The notes under the pieces: generated by a model
The model's input: the letters and a program-made list of their open reading frames with translations, nothing else
Database searches by the model: none
Told to the model about the DNA's origin: nothing
Made by a program: the position numbers and the translations under genes
Shown here: positions 46,071 through 55,140 of the stretch, in pieces
Layout: every line of letters begins with the position of its first letter
Numbering within the stretch: position 1 is the stretch's first letter
Assembly: GCA_004295015.1 (NCBI GenBank)
Contig: SHNE01000044.1
Coordinates: forward strand, 67,998 to 131,997
Length of the DNA: 64,000 bases
Direction: 5' to 3'
Source: Bacteroidota bacterium
GTDB lineage: Bacteria; Bacteroidota; Bacteroidia; AKYH767-A; 2013-40CM-41-45

Positions 46071-46286
46071 GTTTGTGGAATTTATCTTCTGGATGCTGAT
46101 CCGAAGCTTTTTCCATAATTGATGAAATATAAAAGTAATTCAGGTTTGTCTACGGATTCAATTCAATTAAACAGAGAAGTTAATCCTTGCAGATGAATAG
46201 CTTGGGGCTCTATTAGAAATAGTTAATTTCAGGAAATTAGGATGCCCAATTTTCTCTAGCTGTTGTAAAAAATATTTTGATACCTA

Positions 46287-46964
46287 TTATTGTATAAGTA
46301 ATCTTCCTTTATAAATACCACTTTTACTTTGTAGTTCAATAAAGTAGATTCCCGGAGTCCAGGTTCTGACTTGAATAGCCTCATTAGCATCTTTTGAAGA
46401 ATAAACTATACCCCCGGAAAGGTTAAATATTCTTACGTATTCAATTTGATTAATTTCAGAAATTCCAAGCCTTATAAAGTCTGTTCCGGGATTGGGACTG
46501 ATAATCAGTTCTCTTCCTTTTAGCTCAGCTATGGACTGAATGGTAATAAAATACACATGTAAATAAGTAGAGTCAGATGTAGCAGCTCCAAACCTTGCCT
46601 GAGGCCAAACGACTACAATGTTATCCCCATCCAGGTAATAGTTTGAACTGAACAGGTAAGAGGGAGGGAACTTAGTGGTGGAATCGTTCGGTGCCAGTTG
46701 TGTTCCGTTTACGCTGTCTGTAAAAAGCGTGTCAGTTATCCCTCGTCCACCTCTGATAAGGATATCTGCCTCGCCGGAAAAACCGGTGTTCCCTGTGTTT
46801 TTAATGGTGACTACAATGCTGTCATAGGGTATATTATTGTAGACCGTATCCTGACCTGTAATTGGGAATCCTGTCATTGACGTGATCGCCAGTCTTGATT
46901 GTGCGAATAGGCCCTGACTAAGTAACAGGATCAGACAAAGCAGGTGGTATCGGGTAGCTTTCAT
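46287..46964 (-). CDS. Small T9SS cargo protein with type A sorting tail
   Basis: About 225 residues from ATG at 46964; a longer in-frame start would lie within the -7 element. A signal peptide ends at GLFAQS. The mature portion is a single beta-sandwich-like domain (VVTIKNTGNTGFSGEADILIRGGRG), and the last 75 residues are a type A sorting domain: ISPNPGTDFIRL, VRIFNLSGGIVYSS, WTPGIYFIELQSKSG, KGRLLIQ. It is predicted to be secreted and surface-attached by T9SS. Function unknown. Confidence 0.85.
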   Translation of the reverse strand: MKATRYHLLCLILLLSQGLFAQSRLAITSMTGFPITGQDTVYNNIPYDSIVVTIKNTGNTGFSGEADILIRGGRGITDTLFTDSVNGTQLAPNDSTTKFPPSYLFSSNYYLDGDNIVVVWPQARFGAATSDSTYLHVYFITIQSIAELKGRELIISPNPGTDFIRLGISEINQIEYVRIFNLSGGIVYSSKDANEAIQVRTWTPGIYFIELQSKSGIYKGRLLIQ

Positions 46965-46985
46965 CGGTAGTTGAATTGTAGAATT

Positions 46986-47033
46986 CAAATATATGAAAAT
47001 GCTTGCGAAATGCTAATAAATTATATAAATTTC
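46986..47033. promoter_or_regulatory. Overlapping divergent promoters
   Basis: Minus strand: TATATTTG (46986-46993) with TTAG 19 bases upstream (47013-47016). Plus strand: TTG (47003-47005), 20-base spacer, TAAATTTC (47026-47033, one mismatch). The two promoters interlock in the 87 bases between the T9SS cargo gene and the 486-residue helical protein gene. Confidence 0.5.
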
Positions 47034-47051
47034 TTACCTATTCAAGAAGCT

Positions 47052-48512
47052 ATGAATCCCTTAAATTCAATTGTGAACGGACTGTCAAAAGAAGAGGTGC
47101 GTTTTTTTAAACTTTGGTTGGAGCGTGGTTATGATCATGACGACAGGTTGGATAAATCATTATTTGATTATATGCGCAAGTCAGGCGATCGATACGATGA
47201 AGAAAAGATTTTTCGGAAACTATATCTTAAAGGTTCCAAGAACTCTTTTTATCGCTTAAGAAACCGACTTCTTTCGGAGTTGAATAAAAGCCTGCTTATA
47301 CAACATTTTGATGATGATGAAAGCAATTTAACACTCCACTTTCTTTCTCTGGCGAAGTTTTTCTTAAGGAAGAATCATGATGCCTCACATTATTATTTAA
47401 AAAAGTCAGAGGCTTTAGCTATACGAACTGAAAATTTCGAATTGCTGGATATAATTTACAGCGATTTCATACGACTCTCGCATGAACTTATTTCGATTGA
47501 TCCTGAAGTTTATGTACTCAAGCGACGATCGAATCAGCAAAACATCAATCAGATTCGTGCAATCGATGATATTCTTGCGGTACTGACATATAAAATGAAA
47601 ATCACTCAAAATTATTCATCAACCAAGAACCCAATCCTTTCATTATTACAGGAGATTGTAAATTCTTATTCCCATGACAATGAATTGAGCAGAAGTCCTA
47701 AGTTGCGTTTTCAGATTTATCACGCAGTAACTCAGATTCTCCTGCAAAAAAGGGACTATCAGGCATTGGAAGAATACCTGCTTGTAACGTATAAAGATTT
47801 TGTAAATGAAAAATTGTTCAGCAAGAGCAATCATGATATGAAATTGCAGATGCTTGTGTATTTGATAAATTCCCTGTTTAAAAATAAAAAGTTGAAGGAG
47901 TCTTTATTGTATGCAGAAATTCTCAAGCAGGCCATGACTGAACACCAGTCATTGTTGTATGATAAGTATCTGTTTTTCTATTATAATTCCTTAGTTATTA
48001 ATTATTCAAGGTTGAATCGTGATAAAGCGATTGAAATATTATTAGAAATGAAATCAAATAAAAAAATTCGGGCGGATTTATTTCACGAGATGTTTGTCTA
48101 TCTGAATTTGGCAGTTTCATATTTTGACAATAAAGAATTTCATTTATCGATACGTCATCTGAATGGATTGTATTTATCAGAGGGCTATCGAAAAGCAGAT
48201 GCTTCACTCCGTTTCAAAATTTCAGTTGCAGAATTAATGATTCGTTTTGAATTAAATGATTTTGATGTTTTGGAAGCGAAGGTGAGGCAGTTGCAAAAAG
48301 AGTATGCTTCATTTATTTCTGATGCAATTAATATCCGGGAATCTCTCATTATTCAGGCTATTAAAAGTTTGATGCAAACAACTCCGCTTAAGAAAGACGG
48401 GCAACTTGTTTCAAAGATTAGAAAAGTCTTGCTTAATGACGAAGGAACTGAAAGTGGAGATGCTGAAATATTAAATTACAGAACCTGGTTATTAGGAAAG
48501 GGAATCCGGTAA
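47052..48512 (+). CDS. Helical repeat (TPR-like) cytoplasmic protein of unknown function
   Basis: About 486 residues from ATG at 47052; the longer frame would start before the predicted promoter. There is no signal peptide. It starts MNPLNSIVNGLSKEEVRFFKLWLE, then FDYMRKSGDRYDEEKIFRKLY, and continues as regularly spaced alpha-helical hairpins (LSLAKFFLRKNHDASHYYLKKSEAL, YAEILKQAMTEHQSLLYDKY). This fits a TPR/SEL-like solenoid, a scaffold for protein contacts. I recognise the general Bacteroidota type with the LSKEEVRFFK start but know no function. Confidence 0.75.
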   Translation: MNPLNSIVNGLSKEEVRFFKLWLERGYDHDDRLDKSLFDYMRKSGDRYDEEKIFRKLYLKGSKNSFYRLRNRLLSELNKSLLIQHFDDDESNLTLHFLSLAKFFLRKNHDASHYYLKKSEALAIRTENFELLDIIYSDFIRLSHELISIDPEVYVLKRRSNQQNINQIRAIDDILAVLTYKMKITQNYSSTKNPILSLLQEIVNSYSHDNELSRSPKLRFQIYHAVTQILLQKRDYQALEEYLLVTYKDFVNEKLFSKSNHDMKLQMLVYLINSLFKNKKLKESLLYAEILKQAMTEHQSLLYDKYLFFYYNSLVINYSRLNRDKAIEILLEMKSNKKIRADLFHEMFVYLNLAVSYFDNKEFHLSIRHLNGLYLSEGYRKADASLRFKISVAELMIRFELNDFDVLEAKVRQLQKEYASFISDAINIRESLIIQAIKSLMQTTPLKKDGQLVSKIRKVLLNDEGTESGDAEILNYRTWLLGKGIR

Positions 48513-48570
48513 ATAATTTGTGAAGGCCAGGATGTGAAACCACCTTTTCCGGCTAAAGATTTTTCTAATC

Positions 48571-49452
48571 TCATTTCAGACCCTTACAGGAATTATTCCT
48601 GAAATTGCTTTTCAGTTTGTAGGGCTTAAACAAGGAAGTTGTAAAATAATACGTCAGATGTATGTTAGTGTAAACATACCAGTCTTTGAAATTGGAATTT
48701 CCTCTTTTGCTAAAATCAGGCTTCCCTTGTGGTTCGTTAGGATTAACGGAAGGATCCGAGAGATAGGCTGCTATATACCCTTGGGCATCTGTAAGCTGTT
48801 GTTTGTCCGGATAAAGTGTACTCACGTCATCAAGGTAATCCGTGAATGTTTTTCTCAAGCCTAATTCAGCTCCTATATCAAAGTTTTTACTTAGTTTCAA
48901 TGTGAAACCTGCACCGAATGGAATAGAAAACTGATGAAGAGAGTAGGGTGCCGGGTAATTTCCAGTCAAGAATTGTCCTTCTGTTCCGATCTTTTGTAAT
49001 TCATATACCTCACCATTTACCATTCTTTTTGGATTGAACTGAAAGTATGCAAATCCTGCGAAAACATATGGAGCAATAAAATTTCTCCGGGAGAATCCTC
49101 GTTTTCTGCTTTGCAATGAGTAGATGACATGAACTCCACCTTCATTAATATCAGAATAGAAGCTGAGGTTTCGGTATTGATTTCCGCTGAGGTTTACGCC
49201 ACTGGCATCGCTGGCAGTAATTCGTCCGTGGAAAATTGCAAGACGTAGATGTATTCTCGGCCTGAATAGAAAGATTGCATGTGCACCAAAGCCGGGTCTG
49301 GTAAAAGGCAGGGTGAAATTGTCATCGAGATCTCCGGCATAATTACTTGCACCTGCACTCAAACCAAATCCAAGTACACCACGTTGCTCTTGTCCGGAAG
49401 CGGAAAGTTGTGAAGTGAGCACAATAAGTATGAACAGATATCTTTTAAGCAT
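48571..49452 (-). CDS. DUF6089-type outer membrane beta-barrel protein
   Basis: The 293-residue protein has a signal peptide ending at LSASGQEQ. The family pattern LSAGASNYAGDLDDNF follows, then repeated amphipathic strands (HAIFLFRPRIHLRLAIFHGRI, YVFAGFAYFQFNPKR, NFDIGAELGLRKTFTDYLDDVS) and the aromatic end strand IHLTYYFTTSLF. An outer membrane barrel is likely; no function is established. It starts five bases after the stop of the polysaccharide deacetylase gene and is probably translated from the same message. Confidence 0.82.
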   Translation of the reverse strand: MLKRYLFILIVLTSQLSASGQEQRGVLGFGLSAGASNYAGDLDDNFTLPFTRPGFGAHAIFLFRPRIHLRLAIFHGRITASDASGVNLSGNQYRNLSFYSDINEGGVHVIYSLQSRKRGFSRRNFIAPYVFAGFAYFQFNPKRMVNGEVYELQKIGTEGQFLTGNYPAPYSLHQFSIPFGAGFTLKLSKNFDIGAELGLRKTFTDYLDDVSTLYPDKQQLTDAQGYIAAYLSDPSVNPNEPQGKPDFSKRGNSNFKDWYVYTNIHLTYYFTTSLFKPYKLKSNFRNNSCKGLK

Positions 49453-49457
49453 ACTAA

Positions 49458-50081
49458 TTATCTGGTGTGTAACCTGCTAGACTCAAGTCGAGTGAATTCG
49501 AAACCTTTTTTAATAAAATGTTCCAATACTGTTGGCAATGATCCTCGTAACCTGCTTTCAGCTTTTATACTATCATGAAACACAATGATTGAACCCGGCT
49601 TTGATTCACGGATCACCGATGCACTGCATTGTCCGGCAGTTCTTTTTTCATCATAATCCTGACTGAGCACATCCCACATTACCAGTTGATAGTTTTTTTT
49701 AAGCTCTCTGATTTGAGAAGGTTTAATCTTTCCATAAGGTGGTCGAAAGAGGGTTGAATGTACATAGTTGGAACACTCACTAACATCGGCAAAATAATTC
49801 TTGTTCTTCACATTCCAACCATTCAAATGTCTGTGTGTATGGTTCCCCGTTTGATGTCCCCGGGAAATTATTTCCCGGTATATTTCAGGATACCTTTTTA
49901 CATTCTGACCTATACAGAAAAAAGTTGCCTTCGCATTATATTTATCCAGCGTTTCTAAAACCCAAGGAGTAACTACCGGTATCGGTCCATCATCGAAGGT
50001 CAGGTAAAGGCTATTTTTCGAATCAGGAATTCTCCAGGTGATAGAAGGAAATAATTTCTGCAGAAGAAGCGGAGCTTGCAA
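49458..50081 (-). CDS. Polysaccharide deacetylase (NodB homology, carbohydrate esterase 4)
   Basis: The 207-residue protein has CE4 motif 1 (LYLTFDDGPIP with the metal and catalytic aspartates), motif 2 (GHQTGNHTHRHL, two metal-binding His), motif 3 (FRPPYGK), and later VMWDVLSQDYD and IIVFHDSIKAE. It removes N-acetyl groups from peptidoglycan or another glycan. No ATG is available: the start is TTG at 50081, following a TATCTTTG element at 50116-50123. It is coupled to the DUF6089 gene. Confidence 0.92.
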   Translation of the reverse strand: MQAPLLLQKLFPSITWRIPDSKNSLYLTFDDGPIPVVTPWVLETLDKYNAKATFFCIGQNVKRYPEIYREIISRGHQTGNHTHRHLNGWNVKNKNYFADVSECSNYVHSTLFRPPYGKIKPSQIRELKKNYQLVMWDVLSQDYDEKRTAGQCSASVIRESKPGSIIVFHDSIKAESRLRGSLPTVLEHFIKKGFEFTRLESSRLHTR

Positions 50082-50115
50082 ATGTTTGAAGATTATTATT
50101 TGGTATTCAGTTTAT

Positions 50116-50123
50116 CAAAGATA
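50116..50123 (-). promoter_or_regulatory. -7 promoter element of the deacetylase-DUF6089 operon
   Basis: The minus strand reads TATCTTTG (perfect TANNTTTG), 34 bases upstream of the TTG start at 50081. The -33 box is not evident. Confidence 0.5.
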
Positions 50124-50190
50124 CGAAGCGCCATCGATATAGGGGAGTTTCGCTGTTTTGTTATGTTGAATTGTTCTTTCGGAATGATCA

Positions 50191-50226
50191 AAAAAAAATC
50201 ATGCCTGAAAAGGCATGATTTTTTTT
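50191..50226. terminator. Bidirectional intrinsic terminator
   Basis: A perfect 16-base inverted repeat (50191-50206 and 50211-50226) with a GAAA loop, ATGCCT core, A8 on one side and T8 on the other. It follows the DUF2723 gene on the minus strand, 15 bases past its stop, and separates it from the deacetylase operon. Confidence 0.9.
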
Positions 50227-50240
50227 ATAATTGGATTTTA

Positions 50241-53200
50241 TCAGATGCCGGCTTTTTGAGCCGCTTCCATAAACTGCTTTTCTATCTTGTTGGACAATTC
50301 AACCTGACGTGTTTGTTTCAATGTATTGGACATTGCCTGAAGAATATACAAGCCCTGGCTCATGTCCTGTTCCACGTATTTGAAATATTTTGTTCCTTTA
50401 AGTGAAATGTAATAACGGAGGTTGTCCTGATAAATATCTGCAATGCGGGCTGAAATAGCATTTGCTTTTTCAATCAATTCCTTATTATTAGCTTTTTCTA
50501 TGTCCGAGAAACTTACAGAATCCTGTTGATTGAAATCACCTGCCGCACGATAATACAGCTCGGCAATTTTTGTCATAAAGTAATTATATGGAACGGTTGA
50601 GTCCGGCATCACCTCCACACACTTATTGAGAACTGCCACTGCAGAATCTTTTTTTCCTTCACGCAGGAGTTCTTCAGCAAGTCTTGAGAAATTGATACGG
50701 AAATTAGTAGTCATACGAAGATTGTTTTCGTTGAGATACACAGAACCAAGATTCATGTTTCCGAAAACAAATTTATTCATGACGTTGTCATACATTACAG
50801 AAGTTTCTACTCTACCCGGCACAATTTCATTTCCGGTGTTGCTGCGGATAGGGACGATACGGTAAGTTAATCCTTCCAATTGAAAATAAGGTTCCAGGTT
50901 TAAGTAGTTGTCGGAACCGACTGTCGTGGCAAAATAGACAGGACGTTTCCAGTTATTATTTGCGAGAATGTTGAGGATCATCAAATCATTTTTCATGAGG
51001 TAACTTCCATCAATTGTCCATTCCATTGTCTTTACGATTTGAGACGCATTCTCAGGACTCACAACTCCATTTGCCATTACAGCTGCAGAATCTACCGTAT
51101 AACGAATATTTCGTGTAGGGAAATAATTTACCTCTTCACCAGAATTTGTACGTGCTTTGGCTTGCGGATCATCACTTCCCATGAAATCCACGAGTTCTTT
51201 TAACTCGACAGGTTCTTTTAGACCACGATCATAGAATGGAATATAATCACGTTTTCCTAATTGGTATTTATCAGGAGTCCAGGAAATATCAATAGGATCA
51301 GAGTCGTAGTATTTTCTGTTAAGCTGATTGATATACCAGTCAGTATTCAATAGGCTCAAATTCACCACCCGCACATCCGTACGAACCCCTTCAACTTCCT
51401 GTGCATACCAAAGAGGGAAAGTGTCATTATCTCCATTGGTAAAGAGAATGGCATTGCGGGCACATGAGTTAAGGTAATCGGTTGCGAAATCTCTCGAAGT
51501 AAAAGTGTTGGAACGATCATGATCATCCCAACCATCTTTAGCTAAAACTGCAGGGACGGCGGCTGTACAAAGAACGATGGATAAAACTGCAGCAGCGGTT
51601 CCGGGAAGTTTTTTTCGGAATAGTTCAAAGATTCCAAGAACCCCTATTCCTATCCAAATAGCAAAGGCATAATATGAACCTGCATAGGCATAATCACGTT
51701 CACGAGGTTGTAGTGGAGTTCCGTTGAGATAAATTACAATTGCAATTCCTGTGAAAAAGAACAAGAGCATTACCACCCATGCATCTTTTTTATCTTTAGA
51801 ATAATGGTAGAACATACCAATGAGTCCAAGGATAAAAGGAAGCATAAAAAACAAGTTTCGTCCTTTATTTTGTAACATGCTTTGCGGGAGATTGTCCTGA
51901 GGACCAAGGCGCATTTCATCAATGAATTTAATTCCGCTCAACCAGTTACCTTTTGTAATTCCACCCGGCCCCTGAATATCATTTTGTCGTCCTGCGAAGT
52001 TCCACATAAAATAACGCCAGTACATTTCTATAACCTGGTACTGAATAAAAAATCCGATATTATCTCCGAATGTTGGTGTGCGATCGCCTTTAATATCTGC
52101 CCACTTCTTGTATTCGGCAACATGATTTGCCTGACTGCTCCACATGCGTGGAAAGATAGTTGTCTTGCTGGGCTCGTATTCTGCCGTAATTTTTCTTCCG
52201 GCCTCAACATACCTGTCAACACCGTCAATCTTAGCATAATTCATTGAGCCTTCTTTCTGGGCGACTACCTTGGCATTGTAATACTGTCCGAAGAATAAAG
52301 GTCTTTCACCATATTGTTCACGCTTGAGGTATGAAATGAAACTGAACACACTCTCAGGATCATTTTCATCCAAAGGAGGATTAGCAGCAGAACGAATGAC
52401 GATTTGAGCAAATGAACTGTATCCAATTAAAATAAACGTGCAACAAAGTATCGCAGTATTTAAAATCGGGTACTTTTTTCGTTTAGTAAATTTAAGTCCC
52501 CATATAATTGCTGCGATAATTAAGGCTGCATAGAAAAGTATACCGGAACCGAAAGGAAGGCCGAAGGTATTAACGAATAATAAATCAAATGAACCGGCAA
52601 GAGAGATTACGCCGACAATGATTCCATACTGGATAAAGCCAAGGATAGCAACACTTAATGCTGCTGTATAAAACAAGCCCTTTTTGGTGATTGGATATTT
52701 TCTGAAATAATAAACAAATGCCAAGGCAGGGATCGTAAGTAAGTTCAATAAGTGAACACCAATACTTAATCCCATCAGGTATGCAATAAGAATCAGCCAA
52801 CGAAGGTTGTGCGGTTGGTCGGCAACATTTTCCCACTTGAAAATAGCCCAGAAAACGATGGCGGTAAAGAAAGAAGAGCTGGCGTAAACTTCGCCTTCAA
52901 CTGCGGAGAACCAGAATGAATCTGTAAATGTAAATGCAACAGCACCAACAAATCCGGCACCCATAATTGCAAGAATTTTATCCATGCTTGCTTCGCCTTT
53001 TCCAATGATCATTTTTTTAGAAAGGGCTGTAATAGTCCAAAATAAAAAGAGAACGGTGAAGGCGCTCATCAAGGCGGACATCGAATTCACCATGATAGGA
53101 TACTGCGCTACATTATCTCCGGCGAAGAGGATAAAAATCCGAGCCAGCATTAGAAACAGAGGAGCACCCGGCGGGTGACCCACTTCAAGTTTGTGAGCTG

Positions 53201-53321
53201 TCGCGATAAACTCACCACAATCCCAAAAGCTACCGGTAGGTTCTATCGTACTGAGAAATACAAATGCTGCGATGAAGAAGGTGATCCAACCGATGAGGTT
53301 GTTAATACGTTGATAATTCAT
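50241..53321 (-). CDS. DUF2723 (TMEM260-like) integral membrane glycosyltransferase
   Basis: The 1026-residue protein has about a dozen transmembrane segments in its first 600 residues, beginning with the DUF2723 signature FWDCGEFIATAHKLEVGHPPGAPLFLML. It ends with a 400-residue soluble part that includes TPR-like helices near the C terminus. DUF2723 proteins belong to the GT-C superfamily and are related to protein O-mannosyltransferases; the Asp in the first loop (WDCGE) is the candidate catalytic base. Protein O-glycosylation is known in Bacteroidota, but the acceptor here is unknown. It is monocistronic. Confidence 0.88.
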   Translation of the reverse strand: MNYQRINNLIGWITFFIAAFVFLSTIEPTGSFWDCGEFIATAHKLEVGHPPGAPLFLMLARIFILFAGDNVAQYPIMVNSMSALMSAFTVLFLFWTITALSKKMIIGKGEASMDKILAIMGAGFVGAVAFTFTDSFWFSAVEGEVYASSSFFTAIVFWAIFKWENVADQPHNLRWLILIAYLMGLSIGVHLLNLLTIPALAFVYYFRKYPITKKGLFYTAALSVAILGFIQYGIIVGVISLAGSFDLLFVNTFGLPFGSGILFYAALIIAAIIWGLKFTKRKKYPILNTAILCCTFILIGYSSFAQIVIRSAANPPLDENDPESVFSFISYLKREQYGERPLFFGQYYNAKVVAQKEGSMNYAKIDGVDRYVEAGRKITAEYEPSKTTIFPRMWSSQANHVAEYKKWADIKGDRTPTFGDNIGFFIQYQVIEMYWRYFMWNFAGRQNDIQGPGGITKGNWLSGIKFIDEMRLGPQDNLPQSMLQNKGRNLFFMLPFILGLIGMFYHYSKDKKDAWVVMLLFFFTGIAIVIYLNGTPLQPRERDYAYAGSYYAFAIWIGIGVLGIFELFRKKLPGTAAAVLSIVLCTAAVPAVLAKDGWDDHDRSNTFTSRDFATDYLNSCARNAILFTNGDNDTFPLWYAQEVEGVRTDVRVVNLSLLNTDWYINQLNRKYYDSDPIDISWTPDKYQLGKRDYIPFYDRGLKEPVELKELVDFMGSDDPQAKARTNSGEEVNYFPTRNIRYTVDSAAVMANGVVSPENASQIVKTMEWTIDGSYLMKNDLMILNILANNNWKRPVYFATTVGSDNYLNLEPYFQLEGLTYRIVPIRSNTGNEIVPGRVETSVMYDNVMNKFVFGNMNLGSVYLNENNLRMTTNFRINFSRLAEELLREGKKDSAVAVLNKCVEVMPDSTVPYNYFMTKIAELYYRAAGDFNQQDSVSFSDIEKANNKELIEKANAISARIADIYQDNLRYYISLKGTKYFKYVEQDMSQGLYILQAMSNTLKQTRQVELSNKIEKQFMEAAQKAGI

Positions 53322-53802
53322 ATTTATCTAAAAATTGGAATGCCTGCGAAGGTATAAAATAATTGAAATTGCGCCCCAAATCCCGTTTTTTCCTTTCCCA
53401 TGAAAATTATCTAAAACAGTACTATTTGTAATTATTTCGAGCAATAGGCCGCTTGAGGTCCTTTGGTTATTGGCATCTGATAATGGTCGCTACCGGGCTT
53501 TGGCTGTGAGTAAAATAATATCTTGACATAACTATAAAGGCTTGCCATTTAGAGCACTATTCTTCATCTGTTGATAAATAATTTTATAAAAGGGTCAATA
53601 ATTTAACGCGTTTTGGGCTTGTTTTTAGGCCATATGCTGTTTTTAACATGAATTCCTTGCTTTTTTCAAATCTGAATTGAATGTGAACATAACAAGTGTA
53701 AGAGAATCATGTGATTAGGATTATTATATATTTGCCACCGCGTTATTTTGCTGTTAAGAATCCTTCGAGGGGAAGGGTTATTAATTATCATTTAATTCAT
53801 CC
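53322..53802. other. 481-base intergenic region between divergent genes
   Basis: No gene is visible. It separates the minus-strand DUF2723 gene from a plus-strand T9SS cargo gene. A TATATTTG element (53727-53734) precedes the cargo gene, implying a leader of about 60 bases. A weak TACCTTCG element (53347-53354, minus strand) precedes DUF2723. Confidence 0.6.
53727..53734 (+). promoter_or_regulatory. -7 promoter element of the second T9SS cargo gene
   Basis: TATATTTG matches TANNTTTG perfectly, 68 bases upstream of the ATG at 53803. No TTTG at the -33 position. Confidence 0.45.
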
Positions 53803-54954
53803 ATGAAAAAAAACATTTACCCGGGCCATATCAAGGCTCTTTCAATTCTTTTCCTGTCTCTGTTCTCTTTCAATTCATTCGCTGTGACACCTTCGGTAAT
53901 GGGTACCTTACCGTCAGTTGTTGTGGAATCTTCCGGACTGGCATTTACAGGCGGTGCCAGTTTTTGGACCCACAATGATGGATATGGCGATGAGAACCTT
54001 TACAAAATCAGTAATACAGGTGCATTGACAAGAACGGTTGAAGTTCTTGGTGCAGTCAACCATGACTGGGAAGATATCGCTCAAGATGCGGCACATGTTA
54101 ATATGTATCTCGGAGATTTCGGTAACAATAATTGTGACAGGACAAATTTGAGAATTTATAAAATTCCTCATCCTTCAAGCGTTTCAGGGTCGACGGTTAC
54201 GGCAGAGTTAATCTCGTTTTCGTACCCTGATCAAAACAGTTTTCCTTCAGCCTGGATGAACTTTGACGTAGAAAGCTTTTTTCATTTCGAAGGAATGCTA
54301 TACCTTTTTACAAAACCTGATCTCGATGCTGTCGGTTATACTAAAATGTATAGGGTGCCGGACCAGGCAGGTACTTATGTAGCTACTTTAGTGGATAGTT
54401 TTTATACCAATGATCGCCCCACCTCAGCAGATATCAGTCCTGATGGAACCAGTATGATCGTAATGTCTAATTCACGATTACACTTATTCAGGAATTTCAC
54501 AGGAGATAATTTCTTTGGCGGACAATATACCAAGATCAGTATTAGTGGTTCATGGACACAGAAGGAAGCTCTTAGTTTTTATACCAACAATGTAATTTAT
54601 CTGACTGATGAGAACAATGGTGCAGGGTCAAAATTGTATTCGGTTGATTTGAGCCCTTGGATTCCAAGTCCTACTACTACAAGTATCAGCAAGTCCTTGA
54701 GGGAAGAAGAATATGTAATTTACCCAAATCCCGCCAATACTTTTTTTACAGCGCAATTTAATCCTTCCGGTATCACACAAAGTGAGTTGAGGTTGTTTGA
54801 TCTTACAGGAAAGGAAGTGAGAAAAGTATCAGGTGCTGCCGGTGTTTCTCTTCTGAAAATGGAGACTGCAAGTTTACCGGCAGGGATATATTTCTATAAA
54901 CTCTATACTGATAACATTGAAGTTCGAACTGCGCGGATGATCATTAGTCATTGA
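53803..54954 (+). CDS. T9SS cargo protein with beta-propeller-like domain
   Basis: The 383-residue protein has a signal peptide ending near NSFAVTP. The middle (about residues 30-290) shows repeated motifs such as ASFWTHNDGYGDENLYKI, DWEDIAQDAAHVNMYLGDFGNN and TSADISPDGTSMIVMSNSR, consistent with a beta-propeller fold. The last 80 residues are a type A sorting domain (YPNPANTFFTAQF, RLFDLTGKEVRKV, SLPAGIYFYKLYT). It should be exported and anchored by T9SS. Its substrate or ligand is unknown. A terminator follows. Confidence 0.85.
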   Translation: MKKNIYPGHIKALSILFLSLFSFNSFAVTPSVMGTLPSVVVESSGLAFTGGASFWTHNDGYGDENLYKISNTGALTRTVEVLGAVNHDWEDIAQDAAHVNMYLGDFGNNNCDRTNLRIYKIPHPSSVSGSTVTAELISFSYPDQNSFPSAWMNFDVESFFHFEGMLYLFTKPDLDAVGYTKMYRVPDQAGTYVATLVDSFYTNDRPTSADISPDGTSMIVMSNSRLHLFRNFTGDNFFGGQYTKISISGSWTQKEALSFYTNNVIYLTDENNGAGSKLYSVDLSPWIPSPTTTSISKSLREEEYVIYPNPANTFFTAQFNPSGITQSELRLFDLTGKEVRKVSGAAGVSLLKMETASLPAGIYFYKLYTDNIEVRTARMIISH

Positions 54955-55032
54955 ACATGAAAAAAATTTCAAAGCATTTGATAAGGCTTTGAATTTATTG
55001 GAGCTGAACTACTGTCATTAATTTTCTATTAT

Positions 55033-55065
55033 ACGCTTTCCCTATATTGGGAGAGCGTTTTTTTA
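55033..55065 (+). terminator. Intrinsic terminator after the T9SS cargo gene
   Basis: ACGCTTTCCC (55033-55042) pairs with GGGAGAGCGT (55049-55058) with one G-T wobble and a six-base loop, followed by a run of seven T. It lies 78 bases past the cargo stop. Confidence 0.8.
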
Positions 55066-55103
55066 TTGTAAGAAACGAAGGAAATCGTTTAAGCAATTTG
55101 CAG

Positions 55104-55111
55104 TACATTTG
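55104..55111 (+). promoter_or_regulatory. -7 promoter element of the methyltransferase gene
   Basis: TACATTTG, a perfect TANNTTTG match, is 29 bases upstream of the ATG at 55141. The expected -33 TTTG is not present. Confidence 0.45.
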
Positions 55112-55140
55112 AGGCCACAACATAATTTAAAACGATTTTT

